23,620 bases of DNA from an uncultured Clostridia bacterium (GTDB lineage Bacteria; Bacillota; Clostridia; Oscillospirales; Oscillospiraceae). Shown here piece by piece: positions 1-6,674 of this stretch (its first letter is position 1; each line of letters begins with the position of its first letter). Location: the NCBI GenBank assembly GCA_947177115.1, contig CAMWTG010000008.1:1-23620 (forward strand). The letters are read 5' to 3'. Below the pieces are notes generated by a model. It was not told where the DNA came from. It was given only the letters and a program-made list of their open reading frames with translations, and ran no database searches. The position numbers were made by a program, and so were the translations under genes.

Positions 1-73
1 TTGTATTCTCATAATTCCTTATTATAGCATAATATCTTTAGTTTGGACACTCCCTTGATTTGCGCAGCATACT

Positions 74-103
74 TTGACGCAAGGAAAAAGAAGGGATTGT
101 ATT
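74..103 (+). promoter_or_regulatory. Possible purA promoter
   Basis: A TTGACG box at 74-79 and a TGTATT box at 98-103 are separated by 18 bases. The -10 is a weak match to the vegetative consensus. It is offered only because it is the best-spaced pair in the 188 bases before purA. No purine riboswitch or recognisable operator was seen. Confidence 0.3.
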
Positions 104-143
104 TATCCAAAATCTGTGTTATCCTAATAAATGGTGCGTCCGT

Positions 144-160
144 CCGGCGGGCTGCGCCGG
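144..160 (+). promoter_or_regulatory. GC-rich leader hairpin before purA
   Basis: CCGGCG (144-149) and CGCCGG (155-160) form a perfect six-pair stem with a five-base loop. It lies about 15 bases before the GGGGG ribosome-binding site (176-180) of purA. It could tune initiation or mRNA stability; no terminator-type U tract follows it. Confidence 0.35.
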
Positions 161-188
161 TATACGATAGATACTGGGGGAACAAAAA

Positions 189-1460
189 ATGTTAACTGCA
201 ATCGTGGGCATCAACTGGGGCGATGAGGGAAAGGGCCGCATGGTAGACCTGCTCAGCGAGCGTTACGATGTGGTGGTCCGCTATCAAGGCGGCAACAACG
301 CCGGCCATACCGTAGTCAACGACCGGGGCAGGTTCATCCTGAATCTTATGCCCTCCGGCATCCTCCGCGCCGGCACGGTGAACGTGCTGGGCCCGGGTAT
401 GGTGGTGGATGTGGAGCATCTGTGCGGCGAGGTGGCGCGCCTCCGGGAGGGCGGCATTGAGGTAACGCCGGAGAACCTGAAGATCAGCGACAAAGCCACC
501 ATCTGCATGCCCTACCACAAGCTGCTGGATGGATTGGAGGAGGACCGGCTGGCGGGCAAAAAATTTGGCTCAACCCGCCGGGGCATTGCTCCCGTTTATG
601 CGGACAAGTATATGAAGAAGACGCTGCGCATGGGGGATCTGCTGGATCTGGAGGACCATGCCGGACATCTGGCAGATATTGTGGAGTGGAAGAACCTGAC
701 TGTGGAGCGGGGCTACGGCCACGCGCCTATCCAGGCAGAGGACATGATGGCCTGGCTGCGGGAATTCGGTCTGCCCTGGAAAGATTTCGTCTGTGACACC
801 ACGCTGTATCTGAACAAGGCCATTGCCGGAGGCAAGAACATCCTTTTCGAGGCGCAACTGGGCGCCCTGCGGGACATTGATTTCGGCATCTTCCCCTACA
901 CCTCCAGTTCCTCCTCTATTGCGGCCTACGCTCCTGTGGGCGCGGGCATCCCCGGTCATCAGCTGGACAGCTCCATCGGCATCATGAAGGCATACTCCAG
1001 CTGTGTAGGCGAGGGACCCTTCACCTGTGAATTCTTCGGCGAGGAGGCCCATGCGCTCCGGGAGGCCGGCGGCGAGTACGGCGCGGCCACGGGGCGGCCC
1101 CGCCGGGTGGGCGGCTTTGATGTGGTGGCCAGCCGCTACGGCGTAATGATGCAGGGAGCTACTGAGATCGCCCTGACCAAGCTGGACGTGCTGTCCGGCA
1201 TGGAGAAGGTGCCGGTGTGCGTAGCCTACGAGGTGGATGGCCAGCGGGTGGAGGACTTCCCCACCGGAGGCCGTCTGGACCGCGCCAAGCCTGTTTATGA
1301 GTATTTTCCCGGCTTCGGTGATGTATCGGGATGCAGACGGAAAGAGGACCTGCCCCAAGCGGCACTGGATTATATTGCCTACCTGGAAAAGGCCGTCAAC
1401 TGCCCCATCAAATACGTCTCCGTGGGCGCGGAGCGGGATGCCTATATTGAGATGTTCTAA
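189..1460 (+). CDS. purA: Adenylosuccinate synthase
   Basis: Makes adenylosuccinate from IMP, aspartate and GTP, the first committed step from IMP to AMP in the cytoplasm. The 423-residue product is close to the usual 425-430. The N-terminal GDEGKG nucleotide loop is at residues 11-16 with the catalytic Asp at 12, and NNAGHT carries the catalytic His at 40. The IMP-binding loop reads FGSTRRGIAP instead of the commoner TTGRGIGP; as far as I recall, similar variants occur in clostridial PurA proteins. The C-terminus has the family-typical LDVLSG and VSVGAERD segments. ATG at 189 is supported by GGGGG eight bases upstream. The gene stands alone, with a strong terminator 10 bases after its stop, so it is probably monocistronic. 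Confidence 0.96.
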   Translation: MLTAIVGINWGDEGKGRMVDLLSERYDVVVRYQGGNNAGHTVVNDRGRFILNLMPSGILRAGTVNVLGPGMVVDVEHLCGEVARLREGGIEVTPENLKISDKATICMPYHKLLDGLEEDRLAGKKFGSTRRGIAPVYADKYMKKTLRMGDLLDLEDHAGHLADIVEWKNLTVERGYGHAPIQAEDMMAWLREFGLPWKDFVCDTTLYLNKAIAGGKNILFEAQLGALRDIDFGIFPYTSSSSSIAAYAPVGAGIPGHQLDSSIGIMKAYSSCVGEGPFTCEFFGEEAHALREAGGEYGAATGRPRRVGGFDVVASRYGVMMQGATEIALTKLDVLSGMEKVPVCVAYEVDGQRVEDFPTGGRLDRAKPVYEYFPGFGDVSGCRRKEDLPQAALDYIAYLEKAVNCPIKYVSVGAERDAYIEMF

Positions 1461-1470
1461 ACGACAGCAC

Positions 1471-1555
1471 AGGACCTGTATTGCATATCCGGAAAACCTG
1501 GCACGGGCTTGACCGCCGTGCCGGGATTCCCGGATATGGATACAGGTCCTTTTTT
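1471..1555 (+). terminator. Rho-independent terminator of purA
   Basis: A long stem pairs AGGACCTGTAT and ATATCCGG on the left (1471-1492) with CCGGATAT and ATACAGGTCCT on the right (1529-1550), with one small internal mismatch. A second short hairpin (CACGG/CCGTG) lies inside the loop. A TTTTT run (1551-1555) follows directly. Confidence 0.85.
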
Positions 1556-1643
1556 AGCGCACAGTCCATGCCGTACTTTTTCGTGATGTGTTCAAAGGAG
1601 TTAGAATCTGTATTCACAAAAGGATAAAGCAGTGGTAAAATAG

Positions 1644-1844
1644 GATACAAGGAAGAAAAAGAGAGAGTCGTACCCCAGCGACTTGACAGATGAGCAATGG
1701 GAAGAAATTGCCCCGCTATATACGGGGATGCGCAACTGCACATGGAACAAACGGGAATTGACAGATGCGGTACTGTATTTGGTGGATTCAGGACGTAAAA
1801 AATTCGCTGCGAACTTCCATTGGCAGGTTCCAATCATCCGCTGA
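1644..1844 (+). pseudogene. IS5-family transposase N-terminal remnant
   Basis: The frame read from 1671 gives YPSDLTDEQWEEIAPLY, the characteristic N-terminus of IS5-family (IS427-type) transposases. It continues through a TDAVLYLVDSG segment to a TGA at 1842-1844. There is no start codon: an in-frame TAG lies at 1641-1643, and the usual first residues (Met-Arg-Lys) appear to have been lost around 1665-1670. Only about 65 residues remain of a protein that usually has 250 or more, and no DDE catalytic domain is present. The last bases overlap the stop codon of the ArsC-like gene on the other strand, so the remnant marks a rearrangement breakpoint there. It is not functional. Confidence 0.75.
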
Positions 1845-2196
1845 TTTTACCCAGCGCGGCAGCCCACTCCGCTTCCCGGAACCCCACCAGTACAAAACCA
1901 TCCCCAACCAGGATGGGCCGCTTTACCAGCATCCCATCGGAGGCCAGCAAGGTGATTTGTTCCTCCTCGCTCATGTTGGGCAGCTTGTCTTTCAACCTCA
2001 ACTCTTTATATTTCAAGCCGCTGGTATTGAAGAATTTTTTCAGCGGCAAGCCGCTGAGGCTGTGCCAGCTTTTCAACTTATCAGCGCCGGGCGCATCCTC
2101 CTTGATATGCCGGGACTGAAAGCTGATTTCATTTGCCACCAGCCATTTCCTGGCCTTCTGACAGGTGGTGCACTTCGGGTATTCTATAAACAACAA
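1834..2196 (-). CDS. ArsC/Spx-family thioredoxin-fold protein
   Basis: Belongs to the arsenate reductase (ArsC)/Spx/MgsR/YffB family of small thioredoxin-fold proteins. The N-terminus reads FIEYPKCTTCQKARKWL, with the CxxC redox pair as in Spx-type proteins. Further on there is a KKFFNTSG segment and the conserved 'KRPILV' motif of the C-terminal part. I choose a TTG start at 2196 because AAGGAGG (2205-2211) sits eight bases upstream; this gives 120 residues and the family-typical start MLFIEYPKC. A GTG at 2214 would lie inside that ribosome-binding site. Whether it reduces arsenate or works as a regulator or general reductase cannot be told from sequence; no ars genes are nearby. The 3' end abuts an IS5 remnant, so the last few residues may not be original. 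Confidence 0.85.
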   Translation of the reverse strand: MLFIEYPKCTTCQKARKWLVANEISFQSRHIKEDAPGADKLKSWHSLSGLPLKKFFNTSGLKYKELRLKDKLPNMSEEEQITLLASDGMLVKRPILVGDGFVLVGFREAEWAAALGKISG

Positions 2197-2268
2197 TCTT
2201 AAAACCTCCTTCACAACGGTGTTTTATATGTTATATATTATAGCACAATCTGGTAATAGGGGCAAGAT

Positions 2269-3390
2269 ATGTCTAACCGGTATACAGAAGAATTCAAAGC
2301 CTCAGCGGTCTGGCAGTACCAAAGCGGTGTACCTGCCTCAGTGCTGTATCAGCAGCTGGGTATTGCCCGAAGCACTCTTTTCCTGTGGATCAAACAATAT
2401 TCCCCCAATGAAACCGGTCAAATTCCAAGGGAGCAATATCTGCTCCAAAAAGAGCTTGAGTGTCTCCGTACAGAAAATACGATCTTCAAGACCTGCGGCT
2501 GCTCGCCAGTCTCTCCATTGCCGGTCCGGCTTGCGGCAATCGATATCCACAAAGACAGCTTCAGTATCCATGCCCTCTGCCGTGTATTGTCCGTAAATCG
2601 TTCCACCTACTACCATTATGCACTTCGCTCTCCAGAACAAACAAAACTGCAAATAGAAGATGATATCTTGAAACCTCTTATCTCTGAAATCTTCGAAAAG
2701 AGCGGCGGCCGGTTCGGGGCACGCAGGATTCGAGTAAAACTGCTGGACACGGGGCATACAACCAGTGAGCGCAGAATCTCTCGGCTGATGAAAGAGCTGG
2801 GGCTTTCATCAAGAGGCGCCAGACCCCGTCTTAATTCCGCTATTGACCGCCAGTATCAGTACTATTCCAATAAACTCAAGCGAAACTTTCTCACCACCGC
2901 ACCAAACAAAGTGTGGGTCAGTGATATTACATATGCCAAAGTCGGTATGGATTTTTTGTATCTTTGCGTCATCATTGATCTGTACTCTCGCAAAGTTGTC
3001 GGCTATGGAGTATCGGAAAATATTGACACTGCTTTAACCATCAGCACATTTCAGCAGGCATTTCGCTTGCGGGGCAGTCCATCCGGAGTTATTTTCCACA
3101 GTGACCAAGGTACGCAATATACTGCATTCGAGTTTCGAGAGTTGCTGAAATTCAACGGAATTACGCAGTCTTTTTCTGCTCCTGGTTCACCATACGACAA
3201 TGCGGTGGCAGAATCCTTTTTCGCCTCTATCAAAAAAGAAGATTTTCGCCGCAATTACTACCGGACAATAGAAGAGTTTCAGGCGGCAGTGGATGCCTAT
3301 ATCCTGTTCTACAACGACTACCGCCCACATCAGCGGCTTGGATATCTTACGCCAAACCAGGCGGAGGCTGAATATTACTCTTCACAGTAA
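2269..3390 (+). mobile_element. IS3-family transposase, single open frame
   Basis: A 373-residue DDE transposase. Residues 1-45 form a helix-turn-helix (TEEFKASAV ... IARSTLFLWIK). A short Leu/Glu-rich link (55-75) is followed by an HTH_21-like segment (100-180) and an rve integrase core. The catalytic triad is visible as D219 (WVSDITY), D279 (FHSDQGTQY) and E315 (NAVAESFFASIKKE), with the family C-terminus YNDYRPHQRLGY. Most IS3 members split this protein over two frames joined by a -1 frameshift. Here OrfA-like and OrfB-like parts are fused in one frame. I could not define terminal inverted repeats or target duplications with confidence. The right flank carries a hairpin that may belong to the element or to ssrA. 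Confidence 0.9.
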
Positions 3391-3401
3391 ACATAGCAAA
3401 A

Positions 3402-3450
3402 TACCTACAGCAACGAACAGTCCGAAAAAGACTGTCCAATTTACTGTAGG
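3402..3450 (-). terminator. Likely terminator of ssrA (or IS3 right end)
   Basis: On the minus strand, CCTACAG and CTGTAGG form an outer stem, and GGACAGTC with GGACTGTTC forms an inner one. TATTTT follows. It starts ten bases past the 3' CCA of the tmRNA, which is the right place for its terminator. The same sequence could instead be the right end of the IS3 element. Confidence 0.5.
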
Positions 3451-3459
3451 CATTCCATG

Positions 3460-3829
3460 TGGTGGAGGTGAGGGGAGTCGAACCCCTGTCCGAAAACAAT
3501 TCCACGGGATTTTCTCCGGGCGCAGGCGGTTATTCTGAGAGGCCGGACCCCTCTGTTCCCCTTCCGGCAGGCAAGCCGCCACGCCTGCCGGTCAGGTAAG
3601 AGTCATCATGCATGGTACGGTCAACTCTTTCCGTACGCACGTTCACCGCTAAACAACGCCCTTCTTAAGCCGCGGTACTCTTAAGTCGGACGGCTGCGCC
3701 TAATCAGGCAGCAGCAAGAACAGTTCTATTGTTGTTCTTTAATTTATAAAGGTGCCCATGATTAAGGTGGTTGGGCGCCACCGCCCGCTGATCCCGCTTC
3801 CTCATCCCCGTCGAAACCGGTACACCCCC
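3460..3829 (-). ncRNA. ssrA: Transfer-messenger RNA (tmRNA)
   Basis: Rescues stalled ribosomes together with SmpB by adding a degradation tag. The 5' end (complement of 3829) begins GGGGGTGTACCGGTTTCGAC, the canonical tmRNA start, and the 3' end (complement of 3460) carries the T-arm GTTCGACTCCCC and an encoded CCA. GGGGGTG at the 5' end pairs with CACCTCC before ACCA to form the seven-pair acceptor stem, with one G-U pair. The internal reading frame at 3739-3704 (minus strand) reads AAG AAC AAC AAT AGA ACT GTT CTT GCT GCT GCC TGA, so the tag is probably (A)KNNNRTVLAAA. AAG as resume codon is my inference; the ...LAAA end is typical. The gene is 370 bases, a normal length. Confidence 0.95.
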
Positions 3830-3843
3830 GTATATCCGGACTG

Positions 3844-3872
3844 AGCATAGCACAGTCCGGGCGGGAAAACAA
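3844..3872 (-). promoter_or_regulatory. Promoter of ssrA
   Basis: On the minus strand, TTGTTT (complement of 3867-3872) and TATGCT (complement of 3844-3849) are 17 bases apart, upstream of the mature 5' end at 3829. The mature end would be produced by RNase P, so a start a few bases earlier is expected. An imperfect palindrome with CCGGACT/AGTCCGG arms (3836-3860) overlaps the -10. Confidence 0.6.
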
Positions 3873-3894
3873 GTTAATTTTCTGTAACAGCCGA

Positions 3895-4419
3895 TTACTT
3901 CTTCTCTGGCTCCGGGTACTCCTGCCCCTGCGTATCTACCCGGACAGAGGCAATGACTTGGGGCTTCTTGGGCCTGTCATCCATCATGGACCGGGGCACC
4001 CGAGACACCTCCACAGCAGCCTCGGCGTTCTCGGTGATCTTGCCAAAAGCGGCGTATTGACCATCCAGATGGGGCGCGGCATCTACCATAATGAAGAACT
4101 GGCTTCCAGCGCTGTCCGGATGCATAGACCTGGCCATGGACAATACCCCGAGCGTGTGTTTGATATCGTTCTTTTCAAACCCGTTGCCGGAGAACTCCCC
4201 CCGAATGGCGTAGCCGGGGCCGCCCATGCCATTGCCATTGGGACAGCCGCCTTGGATCATAAAACCGGGGATCACCCGATGAAAGGTCAGCCCATCGTAA
4301 TAGCCGCTGTTAGCCAAGGCAATGAAATTATTCACCGTATTGGGAGCCTTCTCAGGATACAGTTCCCCGGTCATCACCTGGCCGTTCTCCAGCGTGATGG
4401 TCACAATTGGATTGCTCAT
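3895..4419 (-). CDS. Cyclophilin-type peptidyl-prolyl isomerase
   Basis: Speeds cis-trans isomerisation of Xaa-Pro bonds during protein folding. No signal peptide is present, so it should act in the cytoplasm. The whole protein is one cyclophilin domain. It contains the active-site FHRVIPGFMIQGG (Arg catalytic), GVLSMARSMHPDSAGSQFFI (Met, Ser, Gln and Phe of the binding pocket) and DGQYAAFGKI motifs. I start it at ATG 4419 (174 residues) because GAGGAGA lies eight bases upstream. An upstream ATG at 4443 overlaps the smpB stop codon (TAATG) and would add eight residues, so translational coupling is possible. It sits 23 bases after smpB and just before ssrA. I read this as chance operon placement, not a rescue function. 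Confidence 0.93.
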   Translation of the reverse strand: MSNPIVTITLENGQVMTGELYPEKAPNTVNNFIALANSGYYDGLTFHRVIPGFMIQGGCPNGNGMGGPGYAIRGEFSGNGFEKNDIKHTLGVLSMARSMHPDSAGSQFFIMVDAAPHLDGQYAAFGKITENAEAAVEVSRVPRSMMDDRPKKPQVIASVRVDTQGQEYPEPEKK

Positions 4420-4442
4420 TATGTCTTTCTCCTCATATTTCA

Positions 4443-4910
4443 TTATCGATTATAGGATTTCATTGCCCGGTCAATGTCTCGTTTCGCATCTCTCCTGGCC
4501 ATGGCGTCCCGCTTGTCATAGTTCTTTTTGCCCTTGCACAGCCCTACTTCCACCTTCACCCGAGCGTTCTTAAAATATACACTTAGAGGGATCAAGGCAA
4601 ATCCATCCTGTTGAGCCAGCGCCTGGAGGCGGTTGATCTCCCGCTTGTGCATCAAAAGGCGGCGGGGGCGGACCGGGTCCCGGTTAAAGATATTGCCATG
4701 CTCATAGGGACTGATATGCATCCCATGGAGATAAATCTCGCCATTTTTTGCAATACAGTAGGCATCTTTCAGATTCAACGTTCCCGCACGGATGGATTTG
4801 ACTTCCGTCCCGAACAGCTCAATGCCCGCTTCATAGCGGTCCTCCACAAAATAGTCGTGGTGGGCTTTCCGGTTCTGCGCCGCAATTTTTATCCCTTTTT
4901 TTTCCGCCAC
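4443..4910 (-). CDS. smpB: SsrA-binding protein SmpB
   Basis: Binds the tRNA-like end of tmRNA and places it in the empty decoding centre of stalled ribosomes. The product is 155 residues, the normal size. It shows the SmpB landmarks AAQNRKAHHDYF, YEAGIELFGTEVKSIR, LHGMHISPYEHGN, the LL(M)HKREI helix segment, and the basic C-terminal tail KKNYDKRDAMARRDAKRDIDRA that threads the mRNA channel. The GTG start at 4910 gives the family-typical N-terminus MAEKKGIKIAAQN and is preceded by AGAGGTGAG. A longer frame to 4982 adds 24 residues with no homology and no better ribosome-binding site. Its partner RNA gene ssrA lies downstream on the same strand, separated only by the cyclophilin gene. Confidence 0.96.
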   Translation of the reverse strand: MAEKKGIKIAAQNRKAHHDYFVEDRYEAGIELFGTEVKSIRAGTLNLKDAYCIAKNGEIYLHGMHISPYEHGNIFNRDPVRPRRLLMHKREINRLQALAQQDGFALIPLSVYFKNARVKVEVGLCKGKKNYDKRDAMARRDAKRDIDRAMKSYNR

Positions 4911-5021
4911 AGAGTTTCTCACCTCTTCCGGAAAAAGTATGGCTGAGTCGATTTGTATGCTATCGTTCGCAGCTATTTGCAATAGTATAGCATAGTTTTT
5001 TCACCCCTGCAAGTAGTTTCT

Positions 5022-5186
5022 TGTCATTGGCAGGGAAATCAATTTTTGCAGAGAACGGTGTTGTAGGGGGTCCCCATCGGCCCGTCTTGCTGGAAATGCC
5101 GATCTTCCCTTAAAGCGGCCCGATGAGGACATCGGGCCCTACAAATAGGGTATCATTTCCACAAATTGATTTCCCTGTGTCATTGG
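5022..5186. repeat. 147-bp MITE with 9-bp target duplication
   Basis: The element at 5031-5177 is bounded by perfect 15-base inverted repeats, CAGGGAAATCAATTT (5031-5045) and AAATTGATTTCCCTG (5163-5177). It is flanked on both sides by the same nine bases, TGTCATTGG (5022-5030 and 5178-5186), which is what a transposition leaves behind. A second inverted pair lies inside (TGTAGGG near 5062; CCCTACA near 5147), along with two copies of CGGCCCG in opposite senses. It has no coding capacity. It occupies most of the 376-base gap between smpB and the next gene. Confidence 0.8.
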
Positions 5187-5286
5187 CCAGGGCAAGGCAG
5201 CCGTTACTATTAGTTTGCAGGGAGCAAGAAGCAATTAGCTTGTTACCAGCAATCTAATTTTTTTATGCAAATAGGGGGATTCAACC

Positions 5287-5670
5287 ATGAAAAAGAAATG
5301 GGAAGTGTGCTATTTCGTGACGGCGGTTGCTAGTATTCCGGTTTACAAGACCTACGGAAAGATGGAAGCGTACCGCCAGGCCGCAAAGGATGGCTGGGGC
5401 ACAGTGTACCGGGACGAAACAAACACGCTGGTTTATGATGAAGATTGCAGCGCCAGCCTTTATAGTCAACACACTCGAAAATCGGTAAAGTTCGGCGGTA
5501 AAAATGTGGCGTGGACTGCGTTGTCGTCCTTGACGGGCGTCAGCCCGCCCGCGTCCTCCGCCTTGCCACACCGCATTTTTCCCCGCCTCCTTTTTACCGA
5601 TTCTCAAGTGTATCGACTATACACAAAGAACGGCGGCTATTTCGGGATCTTCCCAGATGAAGCTCAATGA
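5287..5670 (+). CDS. Small unknown protein with in-frame MITE insertion
   Basis: I do not recognise a family. The 127-residue frame starts at ATG 5287, with AGGGGG (5274-5279) eight bases upstream. Residues 1-58 are soluble-looking and rich in Tyr, Lys and Asp. Residues 59-111 are encoded entirely by a 161-bp MITE (5461-5621). The last 16 residues (YTKNGGYFGIFPDEAQ) are host sequence again. Removing 159 bases, which leaves one TA target, restores a 74-residue protein with the seamless join ...SASLYTKNGG... in the same frame. So the ancestral gene was probably 74 codons, and the insertion added 53 codons without a stop. Whether the longer protein is stable is unknown. Confidence 0.6.
   Translation: MKKKWEVCYFVTAVASIPVYKTYGKMEAYRQAAKDGWGTVYRDETNTLVYDEDCSASLYSQHTRKSVKFGGKNVAWTALSSLTGVSPPASSALPHRIFPRLLFTDSQVYRLYTKNGGYFGIFPDEAQ
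5461..5621 (+). repeat. 161-bp TA-flanked MITE, copy 1 (inside a gene)
   Basis: Starts TATAGTCAACACACTCGAAA and ends with a near-complement, AAGTGTATCGACTATA. The terminal inverted repeats are about 29 bases (TATAGTC ... ATCGGTAAA) with a few mismatches. The outer TATA suggests a TA target as used by IS630/Tc1-mariner-type transposases. A second copy of equal length lies at 10929-11089 in opposite orientation, with about ten mismatches by eye. Confidence 0.85.
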
Positions 5671-5684
5671 TCCGTAAATGACCG

Positions 5685-5712
5685 CCCCCAGCCGCCGAAA
5701 GGCGGTTGGGGG
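5685..5712. terminator. Strong hairpin between convergent genes
   Basis: CCCCCAGCCGCC pairs with GGCGGTTGGGGG around a GAAA tetraloop, twelve pairs including one G-U. It lies between the unknown gene (ends 5670, plus strand) and the rhomboid gene (ends 5735, minus strand), where a shared transcription stop is expected. No U tract follows on either strand, so termination is inferred from stem strength and position. Confidence 0.5.
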
Positions 5713-5734
5713 GTAAGCTGCCTAAGATCTCAGC

Positions 5735-6295
5735 TTATGCTTTTCCCCTTAGTTGCAGACCCAGTCCAATCCCGCAGATACCGCCAACGATATGTATGAG
5801 GTTAGCAACATTGTCCCGGATGAAGAAAATGGAGTACACCTCCTGCCCAAGATACATGAGGGCCACCAGGATCAAAGTAACGGGGATCTGTCCGGTTTTT
5901 GCTCCGGAAAAGGATGACAGCATGATGAGCATGAACACGATCCCACTGGCACCCAGAAGGAGCGTATGGGGGAAGAAAACGAATTGCAAGATCCCGGTGA
6001 TCAATGCGGTGGCAATGATCCCGGCAGTGATCGTTTTGCTTCCGTATAATTTCTCCAACGGCGGTCCAACGACCAGAAGAAGCAGCATGTTGTTGAAGAA
6101 ATGCGTCAGATCGGCGTGCCCGAGGACATGTCCGAAAAAGCGGACATAGGTGAGGGGATCAAGCAGGGAGGCGCGGTAGACGGAGAATACCGCCGTTGTA
6201 GATGCTCCGGACGTGAGGAGACCGAGGACAAGGGAGAGCAGGGAAACGAAAAAGAACCCGAGAATGACAGGGGCGTTGAATTGCAGTTTTTTCAT
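5735..6295 (-). CDS. Rhomboid-family intramembrane serine protease
   Basis: A membrane protease that cuts transmembrane substrates within the bilayer. The 186-residue product is mostly hydrophobic, with about six membrane spans, the minimal bacterial rhomboid core. The catalytic dyad is visible: Ser117 in LLLGASGIVF (GxSG motif) and His168 in NLIHIVGGICG. The HADLTHFFNN segment (60-69) supplies the conserved His and Asn of the second span. ATG at 6295 has AGGAGG (complement of 6304-6309) nine bases upstream. It is transcribed toward a strong hairpin shared with the convergent neighbour. The natural substrate cannot be predicted from context. Confidence 0.9.
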   Translation of the reverse strand: MKKLQFNAPVILGFFFVSLLSLVLGLLTSGASTTAVFSVYRASLLDPLTYVRFFGHVLGHADLTHFFNNMLLLLVVGPPLEKLYGSKTITAGIIATALITGILQFVFFPHTLLLGASGIVFMLIMLSSFSGAKTGQIPVTLILVALMYLGQEVYSIFFIRDNVANLIHIVGGICGIGLGLQLRGKA

Positions 6296-6473
6296 GACAG
6301 ATTTCCTCCTGGATGACGTTCACTTTCTTCATGACAGTTCGCTTGGTTATATGTATTGTAACGCCGCACGGGAAGTTTTGCAACAGCATTCGATGAGGAG
6401 AAGCTGAAAGCGGATGTCCGTCCTTTCTTATAGTCAGTTCCAGCGCTCTACATGATTCGAAGGATGTGATGCT

Positions 6474-6674
6474 GTGTCAAACCAACTAAAAAACGAGACC
6501 AGCCCCTATCTCCCCCAGCACGCAGAAAACCCGGTGGTCTGGTATCTCTGGGGCGAGGATACGTTCCGCCTGGCCTGGGAGAGTTTTGAGGACCCGGAGA
6601 CCGCAGAGCTGCTGAACTGCTGGTTGATTGCCATCAAGGTGTGCAGAGAAGAGCGGCCAGATGTGGACAGACTC
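6474..6674 (+). pseudogene. Truncated DUF255/YyaL thioredoxin-domain gene
   Basis: The GTG frame at 6474 begins NQLKNETSPYLPQHAENPVVWYLWG, a close match to the N-terminus of the DUF255 (YyaL/SSP411) thioredoxin-domain family. It then jumps from DTFRLAW straight to ESFEDPETAELLN and IAIKVCREERPDVDRL. Compared with the family, roughly 20 to 25 residues are missing at that point, including the CHWC redox motif. Homology stops at about 6674, where a fragment of an unrelated gene begins on the other strand. Only about 67 of an expected 600 or more residues remain, so this is a non-functional relic. Confidence 0.75.

Noticed and set aside
570..1358. A 262-codon minus-strand frame inside purA
   Set aside because: It is a shadow of the GC-rich third codon positions of purA, without domain signals.
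3659..3668. CCCTTCTTAA inside ssrA, matching part of the inferred att core at the sigK break
   Set aside because: Ten bases in 23 kb is weak, the tmRNA gene is intact on both sides, and no sigK C-terminal sequence follows.
6486..6671. Reading the FAD-oxidoreductase frame on through to 6486 as one 147-residue protein
   Set aside because: Past residue 86 the frame is antisense to the DUF255 relic and loses all family similarity, so the real fragment ends near 6672.
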